Shown here: piece by piece, positions 1 through 8,136 of the stretch
How the letters are laid out: every line of letters starts with the position of its first letter
Position numbering within the stretch: the stretch's first letter is position 1
Assembly: GCA_035631035.1 (NCBI GenBank)
Contig: DASQJL010000111.1
Coordinates: 1 to 46,521, forward strand
Direction of reading: 5' to 3'
From: Candidatus Binatia bacterium
GTDB taxonomy: Bacteria > Eisenbacteria > RBG-16-71-46 > SZUA-252
Length of the DNA stretch: 46,521 bases
Notes under the pieces: generated by a model
Databases searched by the model: none
What the model saw: the letters and a program-made list of their open reading frames with translations, nothing else
Told to the model about the DNA's origin: nothing
Position numbers and translations under genes: made by a program

Positions 1-1
1 G

Positions 2-511
2 GCGCCGTCCCGGACCGCGATCGCGGCAGCGCTGCTCGTTCTCGTCTCCGGGATTCCCGGGAGCGCTGCCGCCCACGCGTCGGTGCCACCGCCCTCCCTT
101 GCCTGCGACGCCCGCCATCGCTCCGATGATCCGGAATGGCACCTCCTCTTCGGCCAGGCCTATCTGGATACCGTGGTCGCAACCGCCGCCGTCTCGCGCA
201 GCGCTTCGGCGGCCGCGCTTCAGAGCGATCACTGGGACCTCAGGCCTTCGGGCAACCGCCTCATGACCCAATGGAAGCCGATCCATCATCTCCTCTTCCG
301 ACTCTTCTCGGGGAAGGCGTTTGGGCGGGTGTTCGTGGACGTGACGCCGCTCGCCGGCCGGCGAACGCAGATTCGCTTCCAGGGAGTGCTGGCCACCCAT
401 CGCGACATCGAGCACAACCCCGCCCGAGGATGGGCGGAGCACGCCTACGCCTCCGCGGTGCGCGTCTGGCAGAAGGAGATGCGCGACGACGTGACCCGGT
501 TGGACCCGTGA
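2..511 (+). CDS. Exported protein of unknown function (5' end outside window)
   Basis: The reading frame is open from the first bases of the window, so the true start lies upstream. The part before the internal GTG at 83 encodes a hydrophobic stretch (LLVLVSGIPGSAAAHA) typical of a Sec signal peptide with an Ala-x-Ala cleavage site, so the GTG at 83 is not the real start. The mature part is about 140 residues, soluble, with one early Cys and a run of basic and aromatic residues around MTQWKPIHHLLFRLF. I recognise no family. Its stop overlaps a possible GTG start of the next gene (GTGA at 508-511), which suggests co-transcription with the glycosyltransferase/deacetylase gene. The exported location agrees with a cell-envelope or polysaccharide role, but this is only inferred from the neighbour. 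Confidence 0.6.
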   Translation, partial: APSRTAIAAALLVLVSGIPGSAAAHASVPPPSLACDARHRSDDPEWHLLFGQAYLDTVVATAAVSRSASAAALQSDHWDLRPSGNRLMTQWKPIHHLLFRLFSGKAFGRVFVDVTPLAGRRTQIRFQGVLATHRDIEHNPARGWAEHAYASAVRVWQKEMRDDVTRLDP

Positions 512-519
512 GCGATCGC

Positions 520-2025
520 ATGAAGGTCAGCGTGGTCATTCCCGCGTACAACGAAGAGGTCCTTCTCCCGTCGTGCCTCGATTCGCTGAGCCGCCAGGAC
601 TACGCGGGCGAGATCGAGATCATCGTCGTCGACAACGGCAGCACCGACGGGACCGCGCAGGTCGCGCGAGCGCGCGGCGTGCGCGTCGTCACCGAGACCG
701 AGCGGGGCTACAGCCGGGCGCTGGCCAGCGGGTTCGCCGCCGCGACCGGCTCGATTCTCGCGAGCACGGACGCGGACACGGTCGTGCCTTCCTTCTGGAT
801 CTCGCGCCTGGTCCATGAATACGCCGAGCGGCCCGACGTCGTCGCCGTGGGTGGGGAGATCGTCTTCTGCAAGCCGAATCTCGGAGCGCGCCTCTTCACG
901 CGCGGCCTCCTTCCGCTGCTGAACCGCGCGGACCGATGCCGCAAGGAGGGCCCGCATCTCTGGGGAGCCAACTTCTCCGTCCTGAGGGGGGCGTTCGAGG
1001 CGGCCGGCGGCTGGAATCTCGACTTCAACCTCCAGGTCGACACGGAGCTGTCGGAGCGGCTGCGCGCGCAGGGGCGCGTCGTTCTGCTCGAGGATCTTCC
1101 GGTCTACACCTCCTGTCGCCGGTGGAATCGGATGCTCGGCCGGAGCCTCTTCGTCTACGCCACGAACTTCCTCTCGCTGGAGCTCCGCGGCCGCCCCCTC
1201 TGGAGATCGTTCCCGAACGTGCGGGAAGCGGCGATTCCGCCGTCCGGCCGGGCGCCCGCGCCCCGCCCGCTGGCGTGGGCCGTTTCTGTGGTCGCGGCGG
1301 TTCTCGTCGGCATCGGTGTCTACGACACCATCTCGCCGTGGTCGAGCGCCTTCGGCGGAACGCACTGGAGCGGCCCCGGGGGGGACCGCGCCGTGGCCTT
1401 GACGTTCGACGACGGGCCGAACGAGCCCTACACCTCCGAAGTTCTCTCGATCCTGCGTCGCGAGCGCGTTCGCGCGACCTTCTTCCTGATCGGCGACCGG
1501 GTACGGCGGGAGCCGGCGGTGGCGGCGGAGATCGCGCGCGAGGGGCATGTGGTGGGGAACCACTCCGAGACGCATCCCTTCGCGCTCGCGCTCGAGCCGG
1601 CGGAGCGCATCCGGACGGAGCTGGACCGCGCGGAGCGGCAGATCCACGCCGCGACCGGCATCTATCCGCGCCTCTTCCGTCCGCCGCAGGGACTGCGATC
1701 CCCCTGGCTCATGCGCGTTGTCGAGAGCGATTCCCTCGACACCGTGACCTGGGACGATTCGCCGGTGGACTGGAATCCGCTCACCGCGCGGCAGCTCTCC
1801 GATCGCGTCGTCTCCGCCGCGCATCCCGGGGCGATCATTCTGCTCCACGACGGCCTGAATCTCGTCCCGGGCGCGAACCGGCGCGTCGTGGTCGAGGGGC
1901 TGGCGTCGATCATCGAGCGGCTGCGGGCCGAGGGCTATCGCTTCGTGACCGTGCCGGAGCTGCTCCGCGAGCCCTCCTCACTCTCGCGATGGCCCGCCCG
2001 CGATCGGGTCTCGAAGCAGGGTTGA
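520..2025 (+). CDS. Glycosyltransferase family 2 fused to polysaccharide deacetylase (NodB domain)
   Basis: A 501-residue protein with two catalytic domains. Residues about 1-235 are a GT-A/GT2 glycosyltransferase: VSVVIPAYNEE, VVDNGSTDGT and the metal/nucleotide-binding STDADT motif. A hydrophobic segment near residues 250-270 (AWAVSVVAAVLVGIGVY) should span the membrane. Residues about 285-490 are a NodB-type deacetylase with its standard motifs: TFDDGP, the zinc-binding NHSETH, FRPPQG, TWDDSPVDW and LLHDG. The order suggests sugar transfer on the cytoplasmic face and N-deacetylation outside, on the same or a related polymer. The start is taken at ATG 520, just before the conserved beta-strand; a GTG at 508 overlapping the upstream stop is an alternative. 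Substrate cannot be told from sequence. Confidence 0.88.
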   Translation: MKVSVVIPAYNEEVLLPSCLDSLSRQDYAGEIEIIVVDNGSTDGTAQVARARGVRVVTETERGYSRALASGFAAATGSILASTDADTVVPSFWISRLVHEYAERPDVVAVGGEIVFCKPNLGARLFTRGLLPLLNRADRCRKEGPHLWGANFSVLRGAFEAAGGWNLDFNLQVDTELSERLRAQGRVVLLEDLPVYTSCRRWNRMLGRSLFVYATNFLSLELRGRPLWRSFPNVREAAIPPSGRAPAPRPLAWAVSVVAAVLVGIGVYDTISPWSSAFGGTHWSGPGGDRAVALTFDDGPNEPYTSEVLSILRRERVRATFFLIGDRVRREPAVAAEIAREGHVVGNHSETHPFALALEPAERIRTELDRAERQIHAATGIYPRLFRPPQGLRSPWLMRVVESDSLDTVTWDDSPVDWNPLTARQLSDRVVSAAHPGAIILLHDGLNLVPGANRRVVVEGLASIIERLRAEGYRFVTVPELLREPSSLSRWPARDRVSKQG

Positions 2026-2032
2026 GGCGCGA

Positions 2033-2998
2033 TCACCCCTTCTCCGCGGCCGAGCTGCCGCCGGGGGCGTCCTTCTTCTTCGAGTAGAGCAGGTCGTAGA
2101 GCACGGTCCACGTTTTCCCGCCGTCGTTCGAGTTCTCCCCGAGCTGGCGCACCGTGCCGTCCGCCAGCGGCGTCAGCGTGAGACGCGCGGGGATCCGGTC
2201 GTTCTTCAGCCCCTGCCGGTAGCCCTCCAGGCGCATGGCGCCGTCGTGGAAGGTCCCGTCGAATTCGGCGATCCCTCCCTGGTCGTCCACCCACGTCTGG
2301 TGCCACGTCTTGGTGGTCGGATTGTAGTAGTTGAAGCTCTCGCCCCGGCCTCCCGCCAGGCCCGACCAGTGCTCGTGGATCCAGCAGTCGCCGTTCTCCA
2401 CGGTGATGGAGCTCTGCCCGGCCGCGCTCCCCTCGGGGGCGCGCACGTCCCACTCGCCGACCCAGAAGTCGAACTGACGGTTCTCGGCCAGGTGAGCGCA
2501 GGGGCGCTCGTTCCACTCCACCCGCTGCTGGACCGAGGCGAAGTGGCTCGTGCCGCGGAGCGGCTGCAGATCGGAGTCGGTCTTCAACGACTCGGTCGAG
2601 CGGTAGCCCGCCGCGACCGCCTTCTCGAGCCACACGAACGCCTGCGCGCTGTCTCCCATCCGCGTGTAGACGCACGCGAGGTTGTACCGGACCAGCGGAT
2701 TCTCCCCGATCGCGTCGGACTTGAGATACGCGGGGATCGCCTCCTTGAGATTGCCGAGCTTGAAATAGCTGGTGCCCAGGCGGAACCAGGCGCGGCCATT
2801 GCCCGGCTCGCGCTTGGCGATCGCGCCGTACGCCGCGGCCGCGGTCTTCCAATCTCCCTTCTGGTAGGCCACTCCCGCTTCCTGCCAGGTGGGGCTGGGC
2901 GGATCGGCGGCGCGACCGGCCGTCGGGAGCGAGAACGCGAGGAACGCGGCGGCGAGAAGGGGGAAGGGGACCGACCGGACGAAGCGCGGATGGCTCAC
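2033..2998 (-). CDS. Exported TPR-repeat protein with C-terminal FDFWxGEWDV (DUF1579-like) domain
   Basis: A 321-residue protein with an N-terminal signal peptide (LLAAAFLAFSLPTAGRAA). Residues about 35-135 form three tetratricopeptide-like helical pairs (GVAYQKGDWKTAAAAY, AWFRLGTSYFKLGNLKEAI, YNLACVYTRMGDSAQAF). The second half, about 165-315, opens with FDFWVGEWDV and continues as a beta-rich lipocalin-like domain with many Trp and Gly (NYYNPTTKTWHQTW, DGGKTWTVLYDLLY), similar in style to DUF1579 proteins. The likely place of action is the periplasm. It is convergent with the upstream glycosyltransferase gene (7 nt between stops) and appears monocistronic. No catalytic residues can be named; the fold suggests ligand binding. 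Confidence 0.75.
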   Translation of the reverse strand: MSHPRFVRSVPFPLLAAAFLAFSLPTAGRAADPPSPTWQEAGVAYQKGDWKTAAAAYGAIAKREPGNGRAWFRLGTSYFKLGNLKEAIPAYLKSDAIGENPLVRYNLACVYTRMGDSAQAFVWLEKAVAAGYRSTESLKTDSDLQPLRGTSHFASVQQRVEWNERPCAHLAENRQFDFWVGEWDVRAPEGSAAGQSSITVENGDCWIHEHWSGLAGGRGESFNYYNPTTKTWHQTWVDDQGGIAEFDGTFHDGAMRLEGYRQGLKNDRIPARLTLTPLADGTVRQLGENSNDGGKTWTVLYDLLYSKKKDAPGGSSAAEKG

Positions 2999-3066
2999 GA
3001 AAAAACCCTCTCCGGCGGCCGTGGCACCCGGGCCGGAGCCAGGGTCACGAGGCGGAGGGGGTACCG

Positions 3067-3081
3067 CTGATCTTAGATCAG
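3067..3081. other. Perfect inverted repeat in intergenic gap
   Basis: CTGATC and GATCAG are separated by TTA in the 118-base gap between the metallophosphoesterase stop and the TPR gene start. It could be a weak hairpin at the end of the ars transcript or an operator. No T-tract follows on either strand, so it is not a convincing terminator. Confidence 0.3.
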
Positions 3082-3116
3082 GCCGTCGCGAGCGGTCATG
3101 GTAAATGTGGCGGGCT

Positions 3117-3908
3117 TCACGGCCGGGGCTCGACGGTGACGTATTCGTTCGACGGAGCCGCGCTCCCCCCGGTGCGCAGGTCCTCGGCGAACATGTCGGG
3201 CAGCTCGCTCTCGCGGATGGCGCGCATGGCCCGCTCGATATCGTAGTCGACCCGCACGAACGTGGCGTGCGGTGCCGCTTCGTCCACCTCGAGCAGCACG
3301 TAGCCCGCCTGCCAGTTGCCGTCCTTCGGCTTTCCCACGGAGCCGGTGTTGATGAAGTGCATGCCGCCGACCTCCCGGTACCAGGGCCGGTGCGTATGCC
3401 CGAACGCGATGACGTCGCCCGGCCGCATCCCGGCGATTTGGGCCATCTGCAGGCAGAAGGAGTCGGGGCGGTCCTCGGTCCAGTACAGGGTGTTCGCGAC
3501 GGGAGAGGCGTGCACCAGGACGATCCGGGGGCCGTCGGGCACGTGCCCGCCCATGACCCTCAGGTCCAGGCGAAACGGCAGCCCGGCGAGGTAATGGCGG
3601 GTCTCGTGATGGATGTGCGTGCGGGTCCAGGCATAGCTCCGATGGGCCAGCTCTTCCTGGCGCGGATTCTCGTAGCGGCATCCGCAGTGGGGGTAATTGG
3701 TCGCGGTGGTGGAATCGTAGTTGCCCGCCACCCCGGCGATTCCCCGATAGCGGAGGCGCGCGACGACCTCGTCGGGCCAGGGTCCGTAGCCGACCAGGTC
3801 CCCGAGGTGATACGTAGCGTCGATCTCGTTTCGCGTCTCCAGGTCGGCGAGGACCGCCTCGAGCGCGGGGAGATTCCCGTGGATGTCCGAGATCAGGGCG
3901 TATTTCAC
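3117..3908 (-). CDS. Calcineurin-like metallophosphoesterase (YfcE/MJ0936-type)
   Basis: A 263-residue single-domain phosphoesterase. The dinuclear metal site motifs are all present in order: SDIHGN near the N-terminus, GDLVGYGP, GNYDS, a late VLVHASP segment and FGHTHRP. This matches the calcineurin-like family acting on phosphodiesters or phosphomonoesters in the cytosol; the substrate is unknown. A GTG start at 3908 overlaps the ACR3 stop by four bases (GTGA), so it is translationally coupled as the third gene of the arsR-ACR3 operon. Residues CGCRYEN and other Cys around position 75 might bind metal or arsenite, but this is speculation. Its role in arsenic resistance is not established; co-transcription is the only evidence. 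Confidence 0.85.
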   Translation of the reverse strand: MKYALISDIHGNLPALEAVLADLETRNEIDATYHLGDLVGYGPWPDEVVARLRYRGIAGVAGNYDSTTATNYPHCGCRYENPRQEELAHRSYAWTRTHIHHETRHYLAGLPFRLDLRVMGGHVPDGPRIVLVHASPVANTLYWTEDRPDSFCLQMAQIAGMRPGDVIAFGHTHRPWYREVGGMHFINTGSVGKPKDGNWQAGYVLLEVDEAAPHATFVRVDYDIERAMRAIRESELPDMFAEDLRTGGSAAPSNEYVTVEPRP

Positions 3909-5002
3909 GAAGCCGCTCCCGGGGTCGCGGGTCTCAGCGCCGGAGCCGCCATGGGCTCGGCGGGGCGGTCCTCGGGGAACCAGTGCCGCGTGCGGTTGCA
4001 CGCCGCGCACACCGAGAGCATGACCGGGACCTCCACCAGGACCCCGACCACCGTGGCCAGCGCGGCGCCGGACCCCGGGCCGAACAGGGTGATGGCCACG
4101 GCGACGGCCAGCTCGAAGAAATTGCTCGCCCCGATCAGCGCGCCCGGAGCGGCGACGTTGTGGGGAACGCGGAGCCAACGCATCAGGCCGTAGGCCAGGC
4201 CGGCGTTGAGATAGACCTGGATCAGGATCGGCACCGCGATCAGGAGCACGTGGAACCAGCGGCTCGTGATGTTGTCGGCCTGGAACGCGAAGATCAGGAC
4301 CAGCGTGGCGAGGAGCGCCAGGGTCGTGATCGGGCGGAAGACCGGAAGGAACGCGCGCTCGAACCAGGCTGCCCCCTTGGCGCGCAGGAGAAGGACCCGG
4401 CTCAGTCCGCCGAGGGTCAGCGGGATCACGATGAACGCGATCACGCTGGTGAGGAGCACCGCGAACGGCACCGTGAGCGCGCTCGCCCCCGCGACCAGCA
4501 GGCTGACGATCGGCGCGAACGCCACGAGCATGATCAGGTCGTTCAGCGAAACCTGCACCAGGGTGTAGGCCGGGTCGCCGTCGGTGAGATAGGACCAGAC
4601 GAACACCATGGCCGTGCATGGGGCCGCGGCCAGGATGATGGTTCCGGCGACATACTGGTCGGCCAGCGCGGGACCGAGAATCGGCAGGAAGAGATGCTTG
4701 AAGAAGACCCAGGCCAGCAGGGCCATCGAGAACGGCTTGACCAGCCAGTTGACGAACAGGGTGACCAGGATGCCCCGGGGCCGGCGGCGCACGCCGGCGA
4801 TGCTCGCGAAGTCCACCCGGAGCATCATCGGGTAGATCATGAGCCAGATCAGGATGGCGATCGGAAGGTTGATCCGGCTGTCCCGGCCGAATTCCAGGCC
4901 GCGCAGCGCGCCCACGAAGCCCGGCGCGGCCTTGCCCAGGAGGATGCCGGCCGCCATGCAGAGCGCGACCCAGAGCGTGAGAAAGCGCTCGAATCGGTTC
5001 AT
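3905..5002 (-). CDS. acr3: ACR3-family arsenite efflux permease
   Basis: A 365-residue polytopic membrane protein with about ten hydrophobic segments. Segments characteristic of ACR3/ArsB (bile acid:sodium symporter superfamily) are visible: IWLMIYPMMLRVDF, VNWLVKPFSMALLAWVFF, AAPCTAMVFVWSYLTDGD with the conserved Cys, SLNDLIMLVAFAPI and ASNFFELAVAVAI. It should export As(III) across the inner membrane driven by the proton gradient. The ATG at 5002 overlaps the arsR stop (ATGA), and its own stop overlaps the metallophosphoesterase GTG. Length is usual for ACR3. Expression should be derepressed by arsenite through the upstream ArsR. Confidence 0.93.
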   Translation of the reverse strand: MNRFERFLTLWVALCMAAGILLGKAAPGFVGALRGLEFGRDSRINLPIAILIWLMIYPMMLRVDFASIAGVRRRPRGILVTLFVNWLVKPFSMALLAWVFFKHLFLPILGPALADQYVAGTIILAAAPCTAMVFVWSYLTDGDPAYTLVQVSLNDLIMLVAFAPIVSLLVAGASALTVPFAVLLTSVIAFIVIPLTLGGLSRVLLLRAKGAAWFERAFLPVFRPITTLALLATLVLIFAFQADNITSRWFHVLLIAVPILIQVYLNAGLAYGLMRWLRVPHNVAAPGALIGASNFFELAVAVAITLFGPGSGAALATVVGVLVEVPVMLSVCAACNRTRHWFPEDRPAEPMAAPALRPATPGAAS

Positions 5003-5415
5003 CGGGTCGCGGAGCGCAGGGCGAGCGCCTTCGCTCCCGCCGCGCGCCGGGAGCGTCCCGGGCCGGCCGCGCACAGCTCGGACATCGGAATGGCGAGGAC
5101 GGCGCGGAGCCGTTTCCGATCCCGCAGCACGGCCGGGTCCCGCTGCAGAGCCCCGCGGAGCATGGTGAGGATGGGATGCGCATAGGCGTTGGTGCCTCGC
5201 GGCGTCAGCGCGTATTCGATCCACTTGCCCTCGCGCCGGTCGCGCACCAGGCCCGCGTGCTTGAGGATCGCGAGGTGCTTGGATACCGTGGAGGGGGCAA
5301 GCCCCAGGACCGCCTGCACCTGGCAGACGCACAGCCCGCCGGCTTCGAGGAGCTTGAGAATCCGGGTGCGCGTGGGGTCGCCGGCTGCCTTGAGCGCGAG
5401 TTCCAGGTCCCGCAT
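4999..5415 (-). CDS. arsR: ArsR-family metalloregulator
   Basis: A 138-residue winged-helix repressor. The family core is clear: LKAAGDPTRTRILKLLEAGGLCVCQVQAVLGLAPSTVSKHLAILKHAGLV. The CVCQ in helix 3 is the classical ELCVC-type As(III)/Sb(III) sensing site of ArsR, with two Cys close together. The ATG at 5415 is chosen because GGAGGA lies seven bases upstream; an ATG at 5448 also exists but falls inside the palindromic operator. The gene is first in the ars operon, divergent from a short-chain dehydrogenase. The C-terminal 25 residues are Ala/Arg-rich and probably disordered. Predicted to repress itself and acr3 by binding the inverted repeat at 5438-5455. Confidence 0.9.
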   Translation of the reverse strand: MRDLELALKAAGDPTRTRILKLLEAGGLCVCQVQAVLGLAPSTVSKHLAILKHAGLVRDRREGKWIEYALTPRGTNAYAHPILTMLRGALQRDPAVLRDRKRLRAVLAIPMSELCAAGPGRSRRAAGAKALALRSATR

Positions 5416-5437
5416 GCGAGCGTCCTCCGTTTCGTCA

Positions 5438-5455
5438 ATTCGCCACATGGCGAAT
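5438..5455. promoter_or_regulatory. Probable ArsR operator (perfect 8-bp inverted repeat)
   Basis: ATTCGCCA and TGGCGAAT flank a CA centre. It sits in the 58-base gap between the divergent arsR (start 5415) and the short-chain dehydrogenase (start 5474), where an ArsR dimer would block both promoters. Imperfect AT-ended dyads of this kind are usual for ArsR/SmtB repressors. Assignment rests on symmetry and position. Confidence 0.7.
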
Positions 5456-5473
5456 CATAAAGGAGCCGAGTCG

Positions 5474-6157
5474 ATGGATCAAGTGGCGTTGGTCACCGGG
5501 TCGACGCGAGGAATCGGTCACGAGACGGCGCGCCAGCTCGCCGCGCGGGACGACACGGTGATCGTCACCGGGCGAAGTTTGCGGGCGGCCAGCGAAGCCG
5601 CCGCCCGGATCGGGCCGCGCGCCGTGGCTCGAGCCCTGGACGTCGCGGACCCGGCGTCGGTCGCCGCGCTGGGCCGCTGGATCGAGAGCGAGATGGGGCG
5701 CCTGGACATCGTGGTGAACAACGCGGCGGTCCTCCTCGATGAGGGCGGGAGCATCCTCACGCTCGACCCTGAGACCTTCGAGGCCACGATGCGCACGAAC
5801 GTGCTCGGGGCGCTGCTCGTGACTCAGGCGGTGGCGCCGCTCCTGCGCCGCGCTCCCGCGCCGCGCGTCGTGAACGTCTCCTCCGGCGCGGGGCAGATCT
5901 CCTCCATGACCACCTACGCGCCCGGGTACTCCATTTCGAAAGCGGCGCTGAACGCGGTCACCGTGCTGCTCGCCGCGGCGCTTCCGGACGCGCGCGTGAA
6001 CTGCGTGGATCCGGGGTGGGTGCGGACGGACATGGGCGGGCCGCATGCGACGCGGGGCGTGGAGAAGGGGGCGGAGACGATCGTGTGGCTCGCGACCTTG
6101 CCGGCGAACGGGCCCACCGGAGGCTTCTTTCACGACCGGAAGCGGATCGCGTGGTAA
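5474..6157 (+). CDS. Short-chain dehydrogenase/reductase (SDR)
   Basis: A 227-residue classical SDR. The Rossmann dinucleotide motif TGSTRGIG is at residues 8-15, DVAD follows beta-4, NNAA is present, the catalytic Ser is in VNVSSGAG and the YxxxK pair in YSISK; DPGWVRTDM is the usual segment after the active site. It should reduce or oxidise a small carbonyl/alcohol with NADP(H) in the cytosol. The ATG at 5474 follows AAAGGAG; longer open frame upstream crosses the operator and arsR and is rejected. Because it shares the 58-base divergent region with arsR, it may be arsenic-controlled, although SDRs are not standard ars genes. Substrate unknown. Confidence 0.88.
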   Translation: MDQVALVTGSTRGIGHETARQLAARDDTVIVTGRSLRAASEAAARIGPRAVARALDVADPASVAALGRWIESEMGRLDIVVNNAAVLLDEGGSILTLDPETFEATMRTNVLGALLVTQAVAPLLRRAPAPRVVNVSSGAGQISSMTTYAPGYSISKAALNAVTVLLAAALPDARVNCVDPGWVRTDMGGPHATRGVEKGAETIVWLATLPANGPTGGFFHDRKRIAW

Positions 6158-6186
6158 CGGCGCCGTTCCCGCGGCGCCGAAAAGCC

Positions 6187-7296
6187 CTAGAAATCGATGA
6201 CGAACTTCCCGTCCTTGTGGAGCAGCTCGCCATCCACGCGGATCTCGCCCCCCTGGCGCAGATCGCACACCATGTCCCAGTGCACCGCCGAGAGGTTGGT
6301 GCCTCCCGACTCGGGAATGCTCGCCCCCAGCGCCATATGGAACGTGCCCGCGATCTTCTCGTCGAAGAGGGTGTTCCGCATGAAACGGGTCACCCCCTTG
6401 TTCGTGCCGATGGCGAACTCGCCGGGCACGCGCGCGCCGGGGTCGATGTCGAGCGTCTGGTTCAGGAAGTCCTCGCCCTTGTCCGCTCTGGCCTCAACGA
6501 CCCGCCCCTTCTCGAGCCGCAGGCGGACGTTCGTGACCTCGCGTCCCCGGTACACGGCGGGGTAGGTGTAGCGGACGCGCCCCTCCACCGAGCCCTCGAC
6601 GGGGCTCGTGAACACCTCGCCGTCGGGCATGTTGGCGCGTCCGTCGCAATTGATGAACGGGCGCCCCTCGATGCTCAGGCGAAGGTCGGTGTCCGGGCCG
6701 AGCACGCGGATCTCCTTCTTCCCCCGCATCCAGTCGACGATGCGCTGCTGCCAGAGGGAGAAGCGCTTCCAATAGCCGATCGGGTCGTTCCGATCGGGAA
6801 GGCAGGCGCCGTAGACCAGCTCCTCGAACTCGGTGAGGCCCATCTCGGCATCCTGTGCGGAGGCGTGCGTGGGGAACTGGGTCCCCACCCACCGCAGCTC
6901 CTTCGCCGCGTGGCGCTGCATGAAGATTCGGGTCACCTCTCCGGCGGCCTTCTGGTTCAGGGCCATCTTCTGCGGGGGGACGTTGGTGAGCGACTTGGTG
7001 TTCGCGCTGCCCCAGATCCCGATGAAACCCTCGTAGGTCTCCATGACCTGGCGGAAGGGGGGCGGCACGTGCTGGAGCTGATCGTCCGAGGCGTGGCGGT
7101 AGAACTCCTCGTCCAGGCCGGGGATCTGGGCGAGCACGAAGGGATGCGCGCCCGCCTTCAGCACCTCGGCATACACCGCGCGGATCAAGGGCTCCGCCAA
7201 GGTGCTCCCCTGGATCGCTACCCTCTGGCCGGGCTTGGCCGCGATGGAGTAGTTCACCAGCAGGTTGGCCAGCTGTTCCGCGCGCGGATCGGGCAT
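6187..7296 (-). CDS. M29-family aminopeptidase (AmpS/PepS/aminopeptidase T type)
   Basis: A 369-residue enzyme of the M29 metallopeptidase family. Typical segments: SIAAKPGQRVAIQG near the start, NMPDGEVFTSP and GEFAIGTN carrying the two metal-ligand glutamates, FHMALG with a ligand His, and AVHWDMVCDL with the last His and Asp. It removes N-terminal residues from peptides in the cytosol using two divalent metals. Length is slightly under the usual 400 or so residues but all core motifs remain. The gene is convergent with the SDR gene (29 bases between stops). A gap of 94 bases separates it from the upstream minus-strand coiled-coil gene, so it may have its own promoter. Confidence 0.9.
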   Translation of the reverse strand: MPDPRAEQLANLLVNYSIAAKPGQRVAIQGSTLAEPLIRAVYAEVLKAGAHPFVLAQIPGLDEEFYRHASDDQLQHVPPPFRQVMETYEGFIGIWGSANTKSLTNVPPQKMALNQKAAGEVTRIFMQRHAAKELRWVGTQFPTHASAQDAEMGLTEFEELVYGACLPDRNDPIGYWKRFSLWQQRIVDWMRGKKEIRVLGPDTDLRLSIEGRPFINCDGRANMPDGEVFTSPVEGSVEGRVRYTYPAVYRGREVTNVRLRLEKGRVVEARADKGEDFLNQTLDIDPGARVPGEFAIGTNKGVTRFMRNTLFDEKIAGTFHMALGASIPESGGTNLSAVHWDMVCDLRQGGEIRVDGELLHKDGKFVIDF

Positions 7297-7390
7297 GGCG
7301 CGGGAGCCTACACCACGGGCAAGGCCCTGTCATTCGATCCCTGCAGGCCGCTCCCCGCGGCTCCTCGCGGAAGCGCGCCTGGACCCTTTT

Positions 7391-8104
7391 CTACTGTCCG
7401 ACGGTCGTCGTCGACGGCCTGACCTCGCTGGTCTCTTTCGTGCCGAGCAGGTGGATCAGCCCGACGGCGAAGTTGGCCGCGGTCACCCCGCCGAGGCCGC
7501 GCATCGTCGAGGAGGACTTGCCCACCCGCCGGTCCACGTCCGCCGTCTGATCCGCCACGCTGGTGATTCGCCGGTTCAGCGACGCGTTCTGCTCCGCGAG
7601 GGCGAGGGAATCGGCCACGCGCTGCGCCTGGAACGCGACGATCCGGTTGTTGCTCGCCGCGAGGTCGGCGCGAAGGGCCTCGTTCTCCTCGGTCAGGAGC
7701 GCGCTGTGCTGCTGGAGCACCGCGAGCGTCGCCGTCAGTCCCTCCTGCTCCTTCGAGAGCTGTGCCAGGCTCGCCGACATCCGCGCGATCTTGACCCCGG
7801 CCTGAGCCAGGCTGCTTTCGGCGACCGCCGCCGCGATCCCGGCGATCCGGCTGTCGGTCGTCTTCTCGTTCACGCGCTGCATCAGGTCCTGGATGTCCGA
7901 TACGAACTTGCCCGTCGTGCCGGCCGCCAGGGCGCGGTTCCGCTGCTCGCGGACCTCGTTCACGCGGATTCCGGCCACGATGAGCCCGGAGAGGACGACC
8001 ACCGCGACGACGAGCCCCGCCAGCACCCAATTGCGAATCGTCCACTGCTTCTCGTGAATCTCGATGACCGGAGATTCCGGTGCTTCATCCGACAAGCGTC
8101 TCAT
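7391..8104 (-). CDS. Single-pass membrane protein with periplasmic coiled coil
   Basis: A 237-residue protein of unknown family. Residues 1-22 are a polar cytoplasmic tail, about 24-46 a strong membrane anchor (VLAGLVVAVVVLSGLIVAGI), and about 95-205 an Ala/Gln/Glu/Leu-rich region with heptad-like spacing (LAQLSKEQEGLTATLAVLQ, LTEENEALRADLAASNN, LALAEQNASLNRRI) that should form a long coiled coil outside the membrane. The tail is Ser/Thr-rich. AGGAGG six bases before the ATG is a strong ribosome site. The 5' leader holds a terminator-like hairpin with T7 (8137-8175), so expression may be attenuated. Function cannot be assigned; a structural or signalling role at the envelope is possible. Confidence 0.7.
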   Translation of the reverse strand: MRRLSDEAPESPVIEIHEKQWTIRNWVLAGLVVAVVVLSGLIVAGIRVNEVREQRNRALAAGTTGKFVSDIQDLMQRVNEKTTDSRIAGIAAAVAESSLAQAGVKIARMSASLAQLSKEQEGLTATLAVLQQHSALLTEENEALRADLAASNNRIVAFQAQRVADSLALAEQNASLNRRITSVADQTADVDRRVGKSSSTMRGLGGVTAANFAVGLIHLLGTKETSEVRPSTTTVGQ

Positions 8105-8136
8105 CTCCTGCCTCCTGGGCGCACCGGCCCGAAACG

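Noticed and set aside
136-519. Long in-frame extension upstream of the glycosyltransferase start
   Set aside because: It overlaps the whole exported-protein gene in another frame, has Arg/Pro-rich shadow composition, and the GT2 domain begins at MKVSVVIPAYNEE.
2246-3070. Plus-strand open frame opposite the TPR gene
   Set aside because: Arg/Val-rich shadow of a well-supported minus-strand gene with signal peptide and TPR motifs.
5416-5448. Upstream ATG for ArsR at 5448
   Set aside because: It lies in the operator palindrome; ATG 5415 has GGAGGA at good spacing and starts at the family's usual N-terminus.
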